This document shows, in pieces, positions 15,818-24,235 of a stretch of 41,212 bases of DNA. The notes under the pieces are model-generated. The model saw only the letters and a program-made list of their open reading frames with translations, was not told the DNA's origin and made no database searches. A program made the position numbers and the translations under genes. The stretch covers positions 1 through 41,212 of the forward strand of contig PBMY01000028.1 of the NCBI GenBank assembly GCA_002722795.1, given 5' to 3'. Each line of letters opens with the position of its first letter. The first letter of the stretch is position 1. The stretch is from Crocinitomicaceae bacterium. GTDB taxonomy: Bacteria; Bacteroidota; Bacteroidia; Flavobacteriales_D; Sanyastnellaceae.

Positions 15818-17620
15818 TTATTTTATACAGACATTACAATCAGCCCTGTTGTGTATTCCAAAATGCAATACATCTGGTCTGTTTGGTGCGATTAATTCAT
15901 TGAATGTAGCTCTTAATTCGAAAGGGAGTTTTAAATGTATTTGAGCATTTCTCAATTCAATACATCTTTTTTTACGCCTATAAAGTTCTGTTACACTTTC
16001 AAGAATTTCATCCTCTGACACAACAGATTTTTCCACCTCTTTTATTTTTTTATTATAGTCTTCTATGCAGTAATCACATTTGACAATTAAATCAAATACT
16101 TCTGAGCGCATTTCACCTGCCCACTTTCTATTTTGGGAATAAACTGATTCTAGTTCAGAAAAAAGGATTTTGCATTCTATTGTTAGAAAATCAAAGGAAC
16201 TACTTACGTTTGGGTAATTGTACCAATCATCTATAGCACTAAGATATGGATCATATTCGGTACTAATTTCTTCCGGTGATTGTTGAATAAATCTAAATGG
16301 AGAAATAGGCGTGGAGTGCCAATTTAGATTGCTGTCTAATGCAAATGCAACTGATGCAATTGACACACCTATCCTTGAATTATTTAAAGTTCTATGAATT
16401 GGGTTTCCAAATGTCCCAGTCATAGCTCCCATACAGTTTTCACCTATCATGTCTCCACGATTAAATCTTTTGTAATAAGATGCAAAAGAAACAGAAGCTG
16501 AAGCAGAGAGTCCATCAATGAGTAAGCATGTGTTCCCATCAAAAACTTGTTTAAACTTGTAGTTGTTTGGCTTTAATCTTATAGAATCAGTTTCTCCAAT
16601 TTCTAAATGGGCAGACTTTTTAATTACTTGAAGATCTTGTTCATTATCGCCAAACTTATCTGCTACCCATTTTATAAAACCTTGGTATACATCGTTGTAA
16701 TTCTTCTTTGTTTCTCTACATTGTTTATAAAGGTAAACTTCTGGAAATGCAAATTCTTCATCTATTATAAAGCTTAATAAGTATTTCATTCTTGTTGCTG
16801 AGCCGCCTAAATTCCCTCTTAAATCTACTACTAAATGGTTATAATTAGATCTTTTGAGTTTTCTAAAACCTCTTTTAACTTCTTTATAATATGTCCCATC
16901 TTTGCCTTCGTTAAATGATTTTACTTTAATGGTGACTATTGAATCGCCTTCTATTGGCCAAACCCATTCAACAACGCTTTTAACTTTCTCTATGTTGGTA
17001 CTACGTTTTACAATTGGATAATCAATCACCTCTCCTTTAGAAGTTTCAAGAATAATTCTCTCAGCACCATCCTCAATGTCGTATAAAGCAAAATCCAACA
17101 TTAGGATAGTTGCAACTCTCACCTTGCTTGTATATGTATTCCCCTCAGTTGGAGAAATACTTAATGCAGAATTAAAATATTCAATTATTGGATTATCGTT
17201 TATTTTAATGATTTGAGTTCCCAAATCAATAATGTTATTAGGGTCTTTCGATACGAAAAACTTACCTTCTATATACCTCAAAGCGATTTTCAACTCACCC
17301 TTATTATTTGCAATACTTGATTGAAACTGATCAATATTGATTAAAGTATGGCTATCTGAAAAGACTCCTAGAGTTCTTCCAATTAATTTTGAAAAATCTA
17401 GGATAGAAGTAGATGAGTCAATTTCAGAGTGTGCTAATGCAAAAGCACTATCAGCTTCATGTTTTGAACACCTAGAATAAGGCCAGGGATGAATTTCATC
17501 AACCCAAGCTCTTAAAGTGTCTAAATCATTATGGTACCCTATTGTAATTTCTTGAGCTGTAATCTTTGACGATGCAAAGGCTATTAAAAGTACGATGAAA
17601 TTCTTAAAGGTTTTGGGCAT
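15818..17620 (-). CDS. S41 family peptidase, tricorn-like catalytic pattern
   Basis: A 600-residue protein with signal peptide MPKTFKNFIVLLIAFASSKITA. The S41 core shows FSDSHT with Ser-His at 90-91, VVDLRGNLGGSA at 264-275, and LLIDGLSASASVSFAS at 366-381 containing the likely nucleophile serine. In C-terminal processing peptidases a lysine follows in GExxxGKG; here the same place reads GENCMGAMTG, so the lysine is absent, while the Ser-His pair suggests the tricorn/S41B type of active site. The C-terminal 130 residues are helical and carry two CxxC pairs (515/518 and 595/598) with a histidine-rich LHFGIHNR before the last. It is exported, probably periplasmic. It begins 1 bp after paaZ and ends 3 bp before the GH92 gene. 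Confidence 0.82.
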   Translation of the reverse strand: MPKTFKNFIVLLIAFASSKITAQEITIGYHNDLDTLRAWVDEIHPWPYSRCSKHEADSAFALAHSEIDSSTSILDFSKLIGRTLGVFSDSHTLINIDQFQSSIANNKGELKIALRYIEGKFFVSKDPNNIIDLGTQIIKINDNPIIEYFNSALSISPTEGNTYTSKVRVATILMLDFALYDIEDGAERIILETSKGEVIDYPIVKRSTNIEKVKSVVEWVWPIEGDSIVTIKVKSFNEGKDGTYYKEVKRGFRKLKRSNYNHLVVDLRGNLGGSATRMKYLLSFIIDEEFAFPEVYLYKQCRETKKNYNDVYQGFIKWVADKFGDNEQDLQVIKKSAHLEIGETDSIRLKPNNYKFKQVFDGNTCLLIDGLSASASVSFASYYKRFNRGDMIGENCMGAMTGTFGNPIHRTLNNSRIGVSIASVAFALDSNLNWHSTPISPFRFIQQSPEEISTEYDPYLSAIDDWYNYPNVSSSFDFLTIECKILFSELESVYSQNRKWAGEMRSEVFDLIVKCDYCIEDYNKKIKEVEKSVVSEDEILESVTELYRRKKRCIELRNAQIHLKLPFELRATFNELIAPNRPDVLHFGIHNRADCNVCIK

Positions 17621-17621
17621 T

Positions 17622-19676
17622 TCAGCTTTGATCTAGCTTTTTTACCATAGTTAGAATTGTAGCAATAGCAACAGTTTCTCCAGTTTCGTCATATACATCA
17701 ACTAGGTACTTCACTATGCCTTTTGCAACATCTTCTTCATCACGTTTTTCTTGTGATATTTTTTCCTTAACAGTTAATCTTACACCAATCGTAGCACCAG
17801 GATAAACTGGTTTTGTGAATCTACAGTCTTCTATTCCATAATTAAGTAAAACAGGTCCCTTTTTTGGATCTACAAAAAGACCAGCGGCTTTACTTAAAAT
17901 GAAATAACCATGTGCAACTTTTTGCTCAAATAAGGTTCCTTCAAGACTTGTAGCATCAACGTGTGCATAGAAATTATCTCCACTAACGTTTGCGAAATTG
18001 GTAATATCAGCTTCAGTTACTGTGTGTTTAGCAGTAGTTACTGTGTCTCCAATTTCAAGTTCTTCAAAGTGTTTTCTAAACACGTGAGGCTGTGATTCAC
18101 GTTGAGCTCCACCAGGCTGATATTGCTTTGTAATTGCTGTTAACATGCTAGGATGACCCTGAATAGCAGTTCTCTGTAAATAATGCTTGACACCTCTTAA
18201 TCCACCCATTTCTTCACCTCCTCCAGCTCTACCTGGTCCACCGTGTACTAGAAGTGGTAGAGGAGAGCCATGACCTGTACTTTCTTTAGCGCATTCTCTG
18301 TCCAAAACTAAAATTCTACCATGCATACTAGCGGCATTTCTTACAAACTCTGAAGCAGCTGTTTTGTCATATGTAGTAATGCTACAACAAAGAGAGCCCT
18401 TGCCCATTTTGGACAATTCTACTGCATCTTCAATAGATTCATAAGGCATTAAAGTTGAAACAGGCCCAAACGCTTCAACTTCATGTACGTTAGACGCTGT
18501 TTTTGGAGTATTAATTCTCAAAAGCATTGGGCTTATAAATGCGCCTTTTTCAGAATCAGATCCTATAGTTTCAACTGAATTTGGTGATCCAAATACAAGC
18601 TCAGCCTCTTCAAGAAGTAATGCAACTTGTTTTCGCACATCTTTTCTTTGGTCTAAACCTACTAATGCGCCCATTCTTACTCCATCCTGTTGAGGATCTC
18701 CTACAACTGTTTTAGACAACGCAATTGATAAAGCATCTTGAACAGCATCAATGTGTTCATTAGGAACCATTATCCTACGAACTGCTGTACACTTTTGGCC
18801 ACACTTAACTGTAATCTCCTTTCTTACTTCCTTAATAAATAAGTCAAACTCTGGTGTTCCCGGTCCAGCGTCAGGACCTAGGATAGCCGAATTAAGCGAG
18901 TCAGCTTCTAAATTAAATGGAACACTGTTATTTATAATTCGTGCGTTTGACTTCAACATTCTGCCAGTTGAAGCAGATCCTGTAAAAGTCACAACATCTC
19001 TTTCATCAACATAGTCAAGAATGTTCCTTGCAGAACCACAAACTAACTGTAGAGCACCTGCAGGTAGTATCCCACTATTGTGAATTTCTCTTACTACTGT
19101 TTCTGTTAAATAAGAGGTTACGGTTGCGGGCTTTACAATTGCGGGCACGCCTGCTAATAAGTTTACAGCAATTTTTTCAAGCATTCCCCAAACTGGAAAA
19201 TTGAATGCATTAATGTGAATTGCTACGCCTTCTTTAGGGACTAATATGTGATGGGCACCAAATGTCCCTTCTTTAGATAATGGAATAAAGTCTCCATCAA
19301 CTGCAAAAGGAGTATTGGGCAATCTTCTTCTCAAACTAGCATTAGTAAATAAGTTTCCAATGCCGCCTTCAATATCAATCCAACTATCCATTTTAGTAGC
19401 TCCGGTTGCCCAACTCACCTTATAAAATTCATCTTTCTTTGAATGTAAGTGAAGAGCAAGAGCTTTAAGCATTAATCCTCTTTCTTGAAATGTCATTTTC
19501 CTCAATGCATATCCGCCTTGTGATCTTGCGAAGTCATACATTGAACTGATGTCGAGACCATCAGAAGAGGCTGAGGTAAGTGCTTCACCGTTAATTGCGT
19601 TATACAGAGTAGTTCCGGGACCATCTCCCTCAACCCACTTGTCCATTACCAGATTTCCAAGCTTATTCATAGTCAT
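17622..19676 (-). CDS. paaZ: PaaZ-like bifunctional aldehyde dehydrogenase/enoyl-CoA hydratase (oxepin-CoA hydrolase)
   Basis: A 684-residue fusion. Residues 1-520 are an aldehyde dehydrogenase with FNLEADSLNSAIL (Glu257) and VKCGQKCTAVRRI (Cys296), which sit one residue from the catalytic Glu256 and Cys295 of E. coli PaaZ. GPGRAGGGEEMGGLRG follows near 480-495. Residues 535-684 are a MaoC-like hotdog hydratase with FANVSGDNFYAH (Asp567, His572) and HGYFILS. In phenylacetate breakdown PaaZ opens the oxepin-CoA ring and oxidises the aldehyde. Full length and all key residues are present. No other paa gene is in the window, so the partners must lie elsewhere or the enzyme has another substrate. 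It heads the four-gene operon; starts at 19676 or 19670 are both possible. Confidence 0.9.
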   Translation of the reverse strand: MTMNKLGNLVMDKWVEGDGPGTTLYNAINGEALTSASSDGLDISSMYDFARSQGGYALRKMTFQERGLMLKALALHLHSKKDEFYKVSWATGATKMDSWIDIEGGIGNLFTNASLRRRLPNTPFAVDGDFIPLSKEGTFGAHHILVPKEGVAIHINAFNFPVWGMLEKIAVNLLAGVPAIVKPATVTSYLTETVVREIHNSGILPAGALQLVCGSARNILDYVDERDVVTFTGSASTGRMLKSNARIINNSVPFNLEADSLNSAILGPDAGPGTPEFDLFIKEVRKEITVKCGQKCTAVRRIMVPNEHIDAVQDALSIALSKTVVGDPQQDGVRMGALVGLDQRKDVRKQVALLLEEAELVFGSPNSVETIGSDSEKGAFISPMLLRINTPKTASNVHEVEAFGPVSTLMPYESIEDAVELSKMGKGSLCCSITTYDKTAASEFVRNAASMHGRILVLDRECAKESTGHGSPLPLLVHGGPGRAGGGEEMGGLRGVKHYLQRTAIQGHPSMLTAITKQYQPGGAQRESQPHVFRKHFEELEIGDTVTTAKHTVTEADITNFANVSGDNFYAHVDATSLEGTLFEQKVAHGYFILSKAAGLFVDPKKGPVLLNYGIEDCRFTKPVYPGATIGVRLTVKEKISQEKRDEEDVAKGIVKYLVDVYDETGETVAIATILTMVKKLDQS

Positions 19677-19802
19677 TTTTGGTGGATTTTAAGCACGCAC
19701 AAGTTAACTATAGGTCACTCTAAAACTCACATAGTACCTTATATTATGTATCCGTTTAAAAATGTTAAGCTTTTCAAAAAAATTCTGTTCATCGATGATT
19801 TT

Positions 19803-19826
19803 TACTCTCTTGTCGAGTATTTTTTT
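19803..19826 (+). terminator. Terminator-like hairpin in a 5' region
   Basis: TACTC (19803-19807) pairs with GAGTA (19815-19819) over a 7-nt loop, followed by seven T residues. The stem is only 5 bp, so it is weak. It points toward the T9SS gene at 19952 but has no plus-strand gene behind it. It could end a short leader RNA or be chance. Confidence 0.3.
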
Positions 19827-19846
19827 ACAAACTCCTTAAAAAAGTG

Positions 19847-19878
19847 TTGTGATTTTAAATAAGAATGTCATATCTTAG
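19847..19878 (+). promoter_or_regulatory. Possible promoter of the T9SS gene at 19952
   Basis: TTG (19847-19849) lies 21 bp before TATCTTAG (19871-19878), one mismatch from the TAnnTTTG -7 box. Transcription would start near 19885 and leave a leader of about 65 nt holding the small hairpin GTCTT-GAAA-AAGAC. The match is imperfect. Confidence 0.35.
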
Positions 19879-19951
19879 TGCTCAGGTCTTGAAAAAGACT
19901 TCATTCTTAAACGAGTAAATAAATAACCGAGATAACAATAAACCCTTTCTC

Positions 19952-20935
19952 ATGAAGAACATTTTCGCAATGACAGCTGCCCTTTTAATGGGCTTTGGAG
20001 CTAGCGCTAACAACGTTGAGTTGGTAGTTGAGGCAGTTGACAACGGAGGTCTAGTACCTGGTAATACTTACCGTGTGTATGCAGTACTTCCTTCAGCACA
20101 ACACTCTTTACACGCAGTATTCGCTGCTGACGAGCACATCCTAAATGTAGCTACAACTGGAACATTCTTCCAGCACCAATACGGCTCAGCTACTACAGAA
20201 ACATTAAATGAAGCAGTTATTGGCATTGAACCGACACTTGCTTTTGACAGCTGGGTAACTGTTGGAGCTACTACTAGCTCAAACAATGGCTTATTTACTA
20301 CACCAGGTCTTGATTTTTCTAGCTTCCTTTCCGGAAACGAGTTAACTATCTCAGATGGTGCTTGGTTTGTAATTCCTTCTGACGTAAACGCTCAATCTGA
20401 TGCTGGAAACAAAGTACTTCTTATGCAACTTACTACTGATGGTGTTGCATCAGGCGTAATTAATGTTCAGTACCACAACGGTGTATCTAAAGCAACTGGT
20501 GGTTTTGAAACATTTACAACTGAGTACGATTTAACTTTCTCTACTGAGGACGCTGAGATATTTGGATGTACTGACTCAAATGCTGCAAACTACAGCACTG
20601 AGGCTACTTACGACGATGGATCTTGTGAAGGAGAGGTTACTAACGGTATTACTGGAATTTCAACTGATACCAAGTGGAGTATTTTCCCTAACCCAATCGC
20701 AGACCCTACATTTAGCGTAAAGTTTGATACTGAGCTTGTTCTTGGTGATGATAATATCATTGTTGAAGCAACTGACATGAACGGTAAGATTGTTCTTACC
20801 AAAGAGTACAGCCAAGAAAATGTAATTGGCGGTAACCGTCTTGTAATTGCTCACGAGCTTGCAGCAGGTACATACACACTTTCTGCTAAGCACCGTGACT
20901 ACTCTTCTGCTCAAAACTTTGTAGTTCTTAGATAA
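19952..20935 (+). CDS. T9SS type A secreted protein, probably highly expressed
   Basis: A 327-residue protein with signal peptide MKNIFAMTAALLMGFGASA. The body (about 20-200) contains GNTYRVYAVLPSAQHSLHAVFAADEH and two long beta-rich stretches; I know this type from uncharacterised secreted proteins of Bacteroidota. Residues 204-226 are the GCTDSNAANYSTEATYDDGSC module, a cysteine-flanked acidic loop repeated in many marine Bacteroidota proteins. The C-terminus is a type A sorting domain (WSIFPNPIADPTF to AGTYTLSAKHRDYSSAQNFVVLR). Codon choice (AAC, TAC, GAC, CAC, CGT) is richer in C-ending codons than in its neighbours and resembles rpsA, and a strong terminator follows; both suggest high expression. 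The molecular role is unknown. Confidence 0.85.
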   Translation: MKNIFAMTAALLMGFGASANNVELVVEAVDNGGLVPGNTYRVYAVLPSAQHSLHAVFAADEHILNVATTGTFFQHQYGSATTETLNEAVIGIEPTLAFDSWVTVGATTSSNNGLFTTPGLDFSSFLSGNELTISDGAWFVIPSDVNAQSDAGNKVLLMQLTTDGVASGVINVQYHNGVSKATGGFETFTTEYDLTFSTEDAEIFGCTDSNAANYSTEATYDDGSCEGEVTNGITGISTDTKWSIFPNPIADPTFSVKFDTELVLGDDNIIVEATDMNGKIVLTKEYSQENVIGGNRLVIAHELAAGTYTLSAKHRDYSSAQNFVVLR

Positions 20936-20954
20936 GAAGAAATAAGATATTCTT

Positions 20955-20985
20955 AAAAGGGGGACCTTCGGGTTCCCTTTTTTTT
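20955..20985 (+). terminator. Strong Rho-independent terminator with UUCG loop
   Basis: AAAAGGGGGACC (20955-20966) pairs with GGTTCCCTTTT across a TTCG tetraloop (20967-20970), and a run of T residues follows. It lies 20 bp after the stop of the T9SS type A gene and insulates the downstream PhoD-like gene. Confidence 0.92.
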
Positions 20986-21021
20986 GTCTTTCTATTACCA
21001 AACATGGATTATCTTTCTACC

Positions 21022-22371
21022 ATGAAAAACATTCACATTCTATCAATTACGTTTTCTCTTTTGGTCCTTATCAGTTGTGATGATTCAGTAGAAATTAATA
21101 CTTCTTTTAAAGTAAATAATGAGGGTTCTTCACAGATTATAAGCGGACCAATGATAGGTCACGTAAGTATGAGATCAATTGATGTTTGGGCTCAGGTTGA
21201 ATCGGAAAGCAACTTGAGTTTGAAAGTTTGGAATGAAAAAGGCGAATCTATTTCTGAATCAATTAAAGTTGGTTCAAATACAGCAAATTCTGCCGTATTA
21301 AAGGTTGGTAATCTTGACCCAGGAACTCATTACTCAGCAGTTGTTATGTCAAATGGTTTAGCTGTAGGAGACACTTTAAATATCAACACTCAAGTACTTT
21401 GGGACTACAGGACAGACCCTCCGGCATTTAAGCTATTGGCTGGAAGTTGTGCCTTTATAAATGACTCATTATATGATAGGCCAGGAAAACCATACGGTGG
21501 TGAATATGAGATTTTTAATACTATGGCTAGTGAGAATCCTGACATTATGCTTTGGCTAGGAGACAATATCTATTTAAGAGAGGTAGACTTACAGAGCTAC
21601 TCAGGCTATTTGCATAGGTACTCTCATACAAGATCAACTTCTGAAATGCAAAACCTTCTAAAGGCTTGTCCTAATTACGCTATTTGGGATGATCATGATT
21701 ATGGTCCAAACGATGCAGATAGAAATTGGATTCATGGTGATTGGGCAAAGCAGTCATTTGAAACTTTTTGGGCTAATCCTAGTTATGGTGCACCAGCAGG
21801 CTCAAATAATATTGCAACTGCTTTTAGATTTTGTGACGTTGAATTCTTCATGTTAGATAATAGGTCAAACAGAGTTCATCATTATAATGAAACTCAAGAT
21901 TTACAAGTTTTAGGAGAAGACCAAATCGATTGGCTCATCGCAGCGCTGAATAAAAGCTATGCGCCATTTAAAATTATCGCCCTAGGTGGACAGTTTTTAT
22001 CAGATAATGCAAAACATGAAAACATGGCGCGCTACCCTGAAAGACAAGAAATAATTGATAGGATTGAAGAGGAAAGTATTCACGGCGTTATATTTTTGAC
22101 AGGTGACAGACATTGTACAGAGTTAAGTAGATTGGAATTAGAAAAAGGGATTGTGATTCATGATTTAACTGTTTCGCCTCTAACTAGCTCGAGTTATAAC
22201 AATACAGAGGAAGTAAACAATTTAAGAGTTGATGGGACGGTAGTTGCTGAACGCAACTATGCAGAATTAAATTTCTCAGGACCAAGGAAGGATAGAGTGA
22301 TGGAGATGGTCATTAAGAATGTTAATGGTGATAGAGTTTGGTCTAAGGAAATAAGAGCCAAAGAACTGTGA
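21022..22371 (+). CDS. PhoD-like metallophosphatase, lipoprotein
   Basis: From the ATG at 21022 the protein has 449 residues; an earlier ATG at 21004 would put a charged segment before the signal, so the inner start is preferred. MKNIHILSITFSLLVLISC is a lipoprotein signal with the cysteine at residue 20. The middle has an Fn3-like PhoD N-terminal domain, then the catalytic domain: LLAGSCAF, IMLWLGDNIYL, YAIWDDHDYGPNDADRNW, MLDNRSNR, IIALGGQF and GVIFLTGDRHCTEL. These aspartates, histidines and asparagines are the usual metal ligands of PhoD-like alkaline phosphatases and phosphodiesterases. It should act on phosphate esters outside the inner membrane. Its stop overlaps the GTG start of pdxH by 4 bp. 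Confidence 0.88.
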   Translation: MKNIHILSITFSLLVLISCDDSVEINTSFKVNNEGSSQIISGPMIGHVSMRSIDVWAQVESESNLSLKVWNEKGESISESIKVGSNTANSAVLKVGNLDPGTHYSAVVMSNGLAVGDTLNINTQVLWDYRTDPPAFKLLAGSCAFINDSLYDRPGKPYGGEYEIFNTMASENPDIMLWLGDNIYLREVDLQSYSGYLHRYSHTRSTSEMQNLLKACPNYAIWDDHDYGPNDADRNWIHGDWAKQSFETFWANPSYGAPAGSNNIATAFRFCDVEFFMLDNRSNRVHHYNETQDLQVLGEDQIDWLIAALNKSYAPFKIIALGGQFLSDNAKHENMARYPERQEIIDRIEEESIHGVIFLTGDRHCTELSRLELEKGIVIHDLTVSPLTSSSYNNTEEVNNLRVDGTVVAERNYAELNFSGPRKDRVMEMVIKNVNGDRVWSKEIRAKEL

Positions 22372-23009
22372 GCTCATTAAAAGATATAAGAACAGATTAT
22401 ACTAAGGGAATTATAACTTCTGATGATCTTGCAGCTTGCCCAGCTGATCAGCTCTCAAAATGGATTAATGAGGCTGATAAAGCTGGTTTGTCTGATCCAA
22501 ATGCCTTCTGTTTATCAACTCTGAATAAAGATGGGTTCCCTAACGGTAGGATAGTTTTAGCTAGACGCATAGATTCTGAAGGCCTTGTTTTTTACACCAA
22601 TAAGAACAGCGCAAAAGGAGTTGAAATAGAATCCTTAGCAAAAGCTGGGGCGACTTTCTTTTGGGCTCATTTGCAAAGACAAGTAAGGTTGAACGGTGAA
22701 GTGAGCCATTTGAGTGATGAAGAAAGTGATAGATATTTTGCTTCAAGACCTAGATCATCACAGATTGGAGCATGGGCTTCTTCACAAAGCGAATCAATGG
22801 CTAGTAGAGAAGAGCTAGAATCTAAACAAGCAAAATTCGAGAGTAAATTTAAATCTCTAAGTGTGGTTCCAAGACCACCACATTGGGGAGGCTACATTAT
22901 CAGCATAGAGGAGGTAGAATTTTGGCAGGGAAGAGCGTCTCGTCTTCACGACAGAGTGAAGTATATAAAATCTTCAGAAGGGTGGAGTAAAAGATTACTA
23001 CAACCTTAA
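22368..23009 (+). CDS. pdxH: Pyridoxine/pyridoxamine 5'-phosphate oxidase
   Basis: A 213-residue FMN enzyme that oxidises pyridoxine or pyridoxamine phosphate to pyridoxal phosphate. Family blocks appear in order: IRTDYTKGIITSDDLAACP at the N-terminus, AFCLSTLNKDGFPNGRIVLAR, GLVFYTNKNSAKGVEI, FFWAHLQRQVRLNGEV, SRPRSSQIGAWASSQSE, and the hallmark VEFWQGRASRLHDRVKY with the substrate-binding arginine and histidine. Length is normal. The start is GTG inside GTGA, overlapping the stop of the PhoD-like gene, so translation is coupled. It is convergent with rlmI, and the two stops share TTAA at 23006-23009. Confidence 0.96.
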   Translation: MSSLKDIRTDYTKGIITSDDLAACPADQLSKWINEADKAGLSDPNAFCLSTLNKDGFPNGRIVLARRIDSEGLVFYTNKNSAKGVEIESLAKAGATFFWAHLQRQVRLNGEVSHLSDEESDRYFASRPRSSQIGAWASSQSESMASREELESKQAKFESKFKSLSVVPRPPHWGGYIISIEEVEFWQGRASRLHDRVKYIKSSEGWSKRLLQP

Positions 23010-24211
23010 TCCACTCTAAGTACTAGACCTTTTAAATATTGACCTTCAGGGTGGAATGCGCTAACAGGATGATCTGCAGGCTGAGTTAACCGTTGAAGTA
23101 TTCTTACTGTTCTATTTGCTTGTATTGAAGCAGCAATTATTGTGTCAGTAAATAATTTATCATTAACAGCTTGGCTACAAGAAAAGGTAAACAGGATAGA
23201 ACCGGGTTTCATTGACTCTAGTGCTCTTAGGTTTATCCTTTTATAACCTTGGACAGCTGCATGCTTAGCAGAAGCACTTTTTGCGAATGCTGGAGGGTCA
23301 AGTATGACTACGTCATAATCACCCACCAACTCATCCTTTAAAAACTGAACTGCATCAGTATTAATGGATTTGTGCTGTTTATTAGAAAGACTATTTATCT
23401 CTATATTTTCTTCACATACTTCAAGTGCTCGTGATGAACTATCGAGACTGTGCACCTCTTGTGCTCCTTCTTTCATAGCATAGATTGAGAATCCGCCAGT
23501 ATAGCTAAATACATTCAATACCTTTTTACCTTTGGAATATTTACCAAGAAGCTTTCTGTTTTCTCTTTGATCAATAAAGAAGCCTGTTTTTTGGCCCTTT
23601 TTCCAGTCGATATTGAATTTGTTGCCGTGTTCTAATGCGTAGTGATTTTCAGGTATTTTACCCCAAAGCAATCCGTCTTCGCTTTTAATGCCACCATGCT
23701 TAGCAAGAGATTTTGAACTCTTATCATAAATGGCTTTTAAATTGTCACCTAAAGCTTGAGCAAATGCTTTACAAAGCATCTCTCTGACATTGTGCATGCC
23801 TAGAGTGTGACATTGAATTACAAGCACCCCAGCATAGAAATCAGCAATTAGTCCGGGCAAACCATCTCCTTCAGCAAAAACTAATCTACATGTGTTATTA
23901 TCTTCGGTGAATAAGCCCAAATCCATTCTAACTCGAACAGCTTGGTCAATCTTATCAAACCACCATTTTTTATTTGGCTGATCTTCTCCAAATGTCAGTA
24001 TTCTTATAGCTATAGATGTTCCTGGAGAATAATGCCCCCATCCAAGAATTGCTCCCTTATTAGCTCTAATACAAACCCAATCACCGGCTTTTGGTGTTCC
24101 TTCAATACTCTTAATTGCACCGCTAAAAACCCAAGGATGTCTTCTGAGAATGCTGACTTGCCTTTTGGGCTTAATCTTTATAGTTGCGTAATTAGTTCTA
24201 GGATCTACCAT
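23006..24211 (-). CDS. rlmI: RlmI-like 23S rRNA (cytosine-C5) methyltransferase
   Basis: A 401-residue protein. The N-terminal PUA domain is seen in TIKIKPKRQVSILRRHPWVFSGAIKSIEG. A central EEHAD-like region follows, with YDKSSKSLAKHGGIKSEDGLLWG. The C-terminal Rossmann domain has WKKGQKTGFFIDQRENRKLLG, the SAM motif VLNVFSYTGGFSIYAM, the acidic HSLDSS, the DPPAFAKS motif IV and FSCS with the likely catalytic cysteine. RlmI makes m5C1962 in E. coli 23S rRNA; whether this orthologue hits the same base is inferred. It follows recQ by 24 bp on the same strand and is probably cotranscribed. Confidence 0.9.
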   Translation of the reverse strand: MVDPRTNYATIKIKPKRQVSILRRHPWVFSGAIKSIEGTPKAGDWVCIRANKGAILGWGHYSPGTSIAIRILTFGEDQPNKKWWFDKIDQAVRVRMDLGLFTEDNNTCRLVFAEGDGLPGLIADFYAGVLVIQCHTLGMHNVREMLCKAFAQALGDNLKAIYDKSSKSLAKHGGIKSEDGLLWGKIPENHYALEHGNKFNIDWKKGQKTGFFIDQRENRKLLGKYSKGKKVLNVFSYTGGFSIYAMKEGAQEVHSLDSSSRALEVCEENIEINSLSNKQHKSINTDAVQFLKDELVGDYDVVILDPPAFAKSASAKHAAVQGYKRINLRALESMKPGSILFTFSCSQAVNDKLFTDTIIAASIQANRTVRILQRLTQPADHPVSAFHPEGQYLKGLVLRVD

Positions 24212-24235
24212 AAATCTTTTTAATTGGATGCGAAA

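Noticed and set aside
20660-21001. Minus-strand open frame of 113 codons
   Set aside because: It runs through the strong terminator and is antisense to the T9SS sorting domain.
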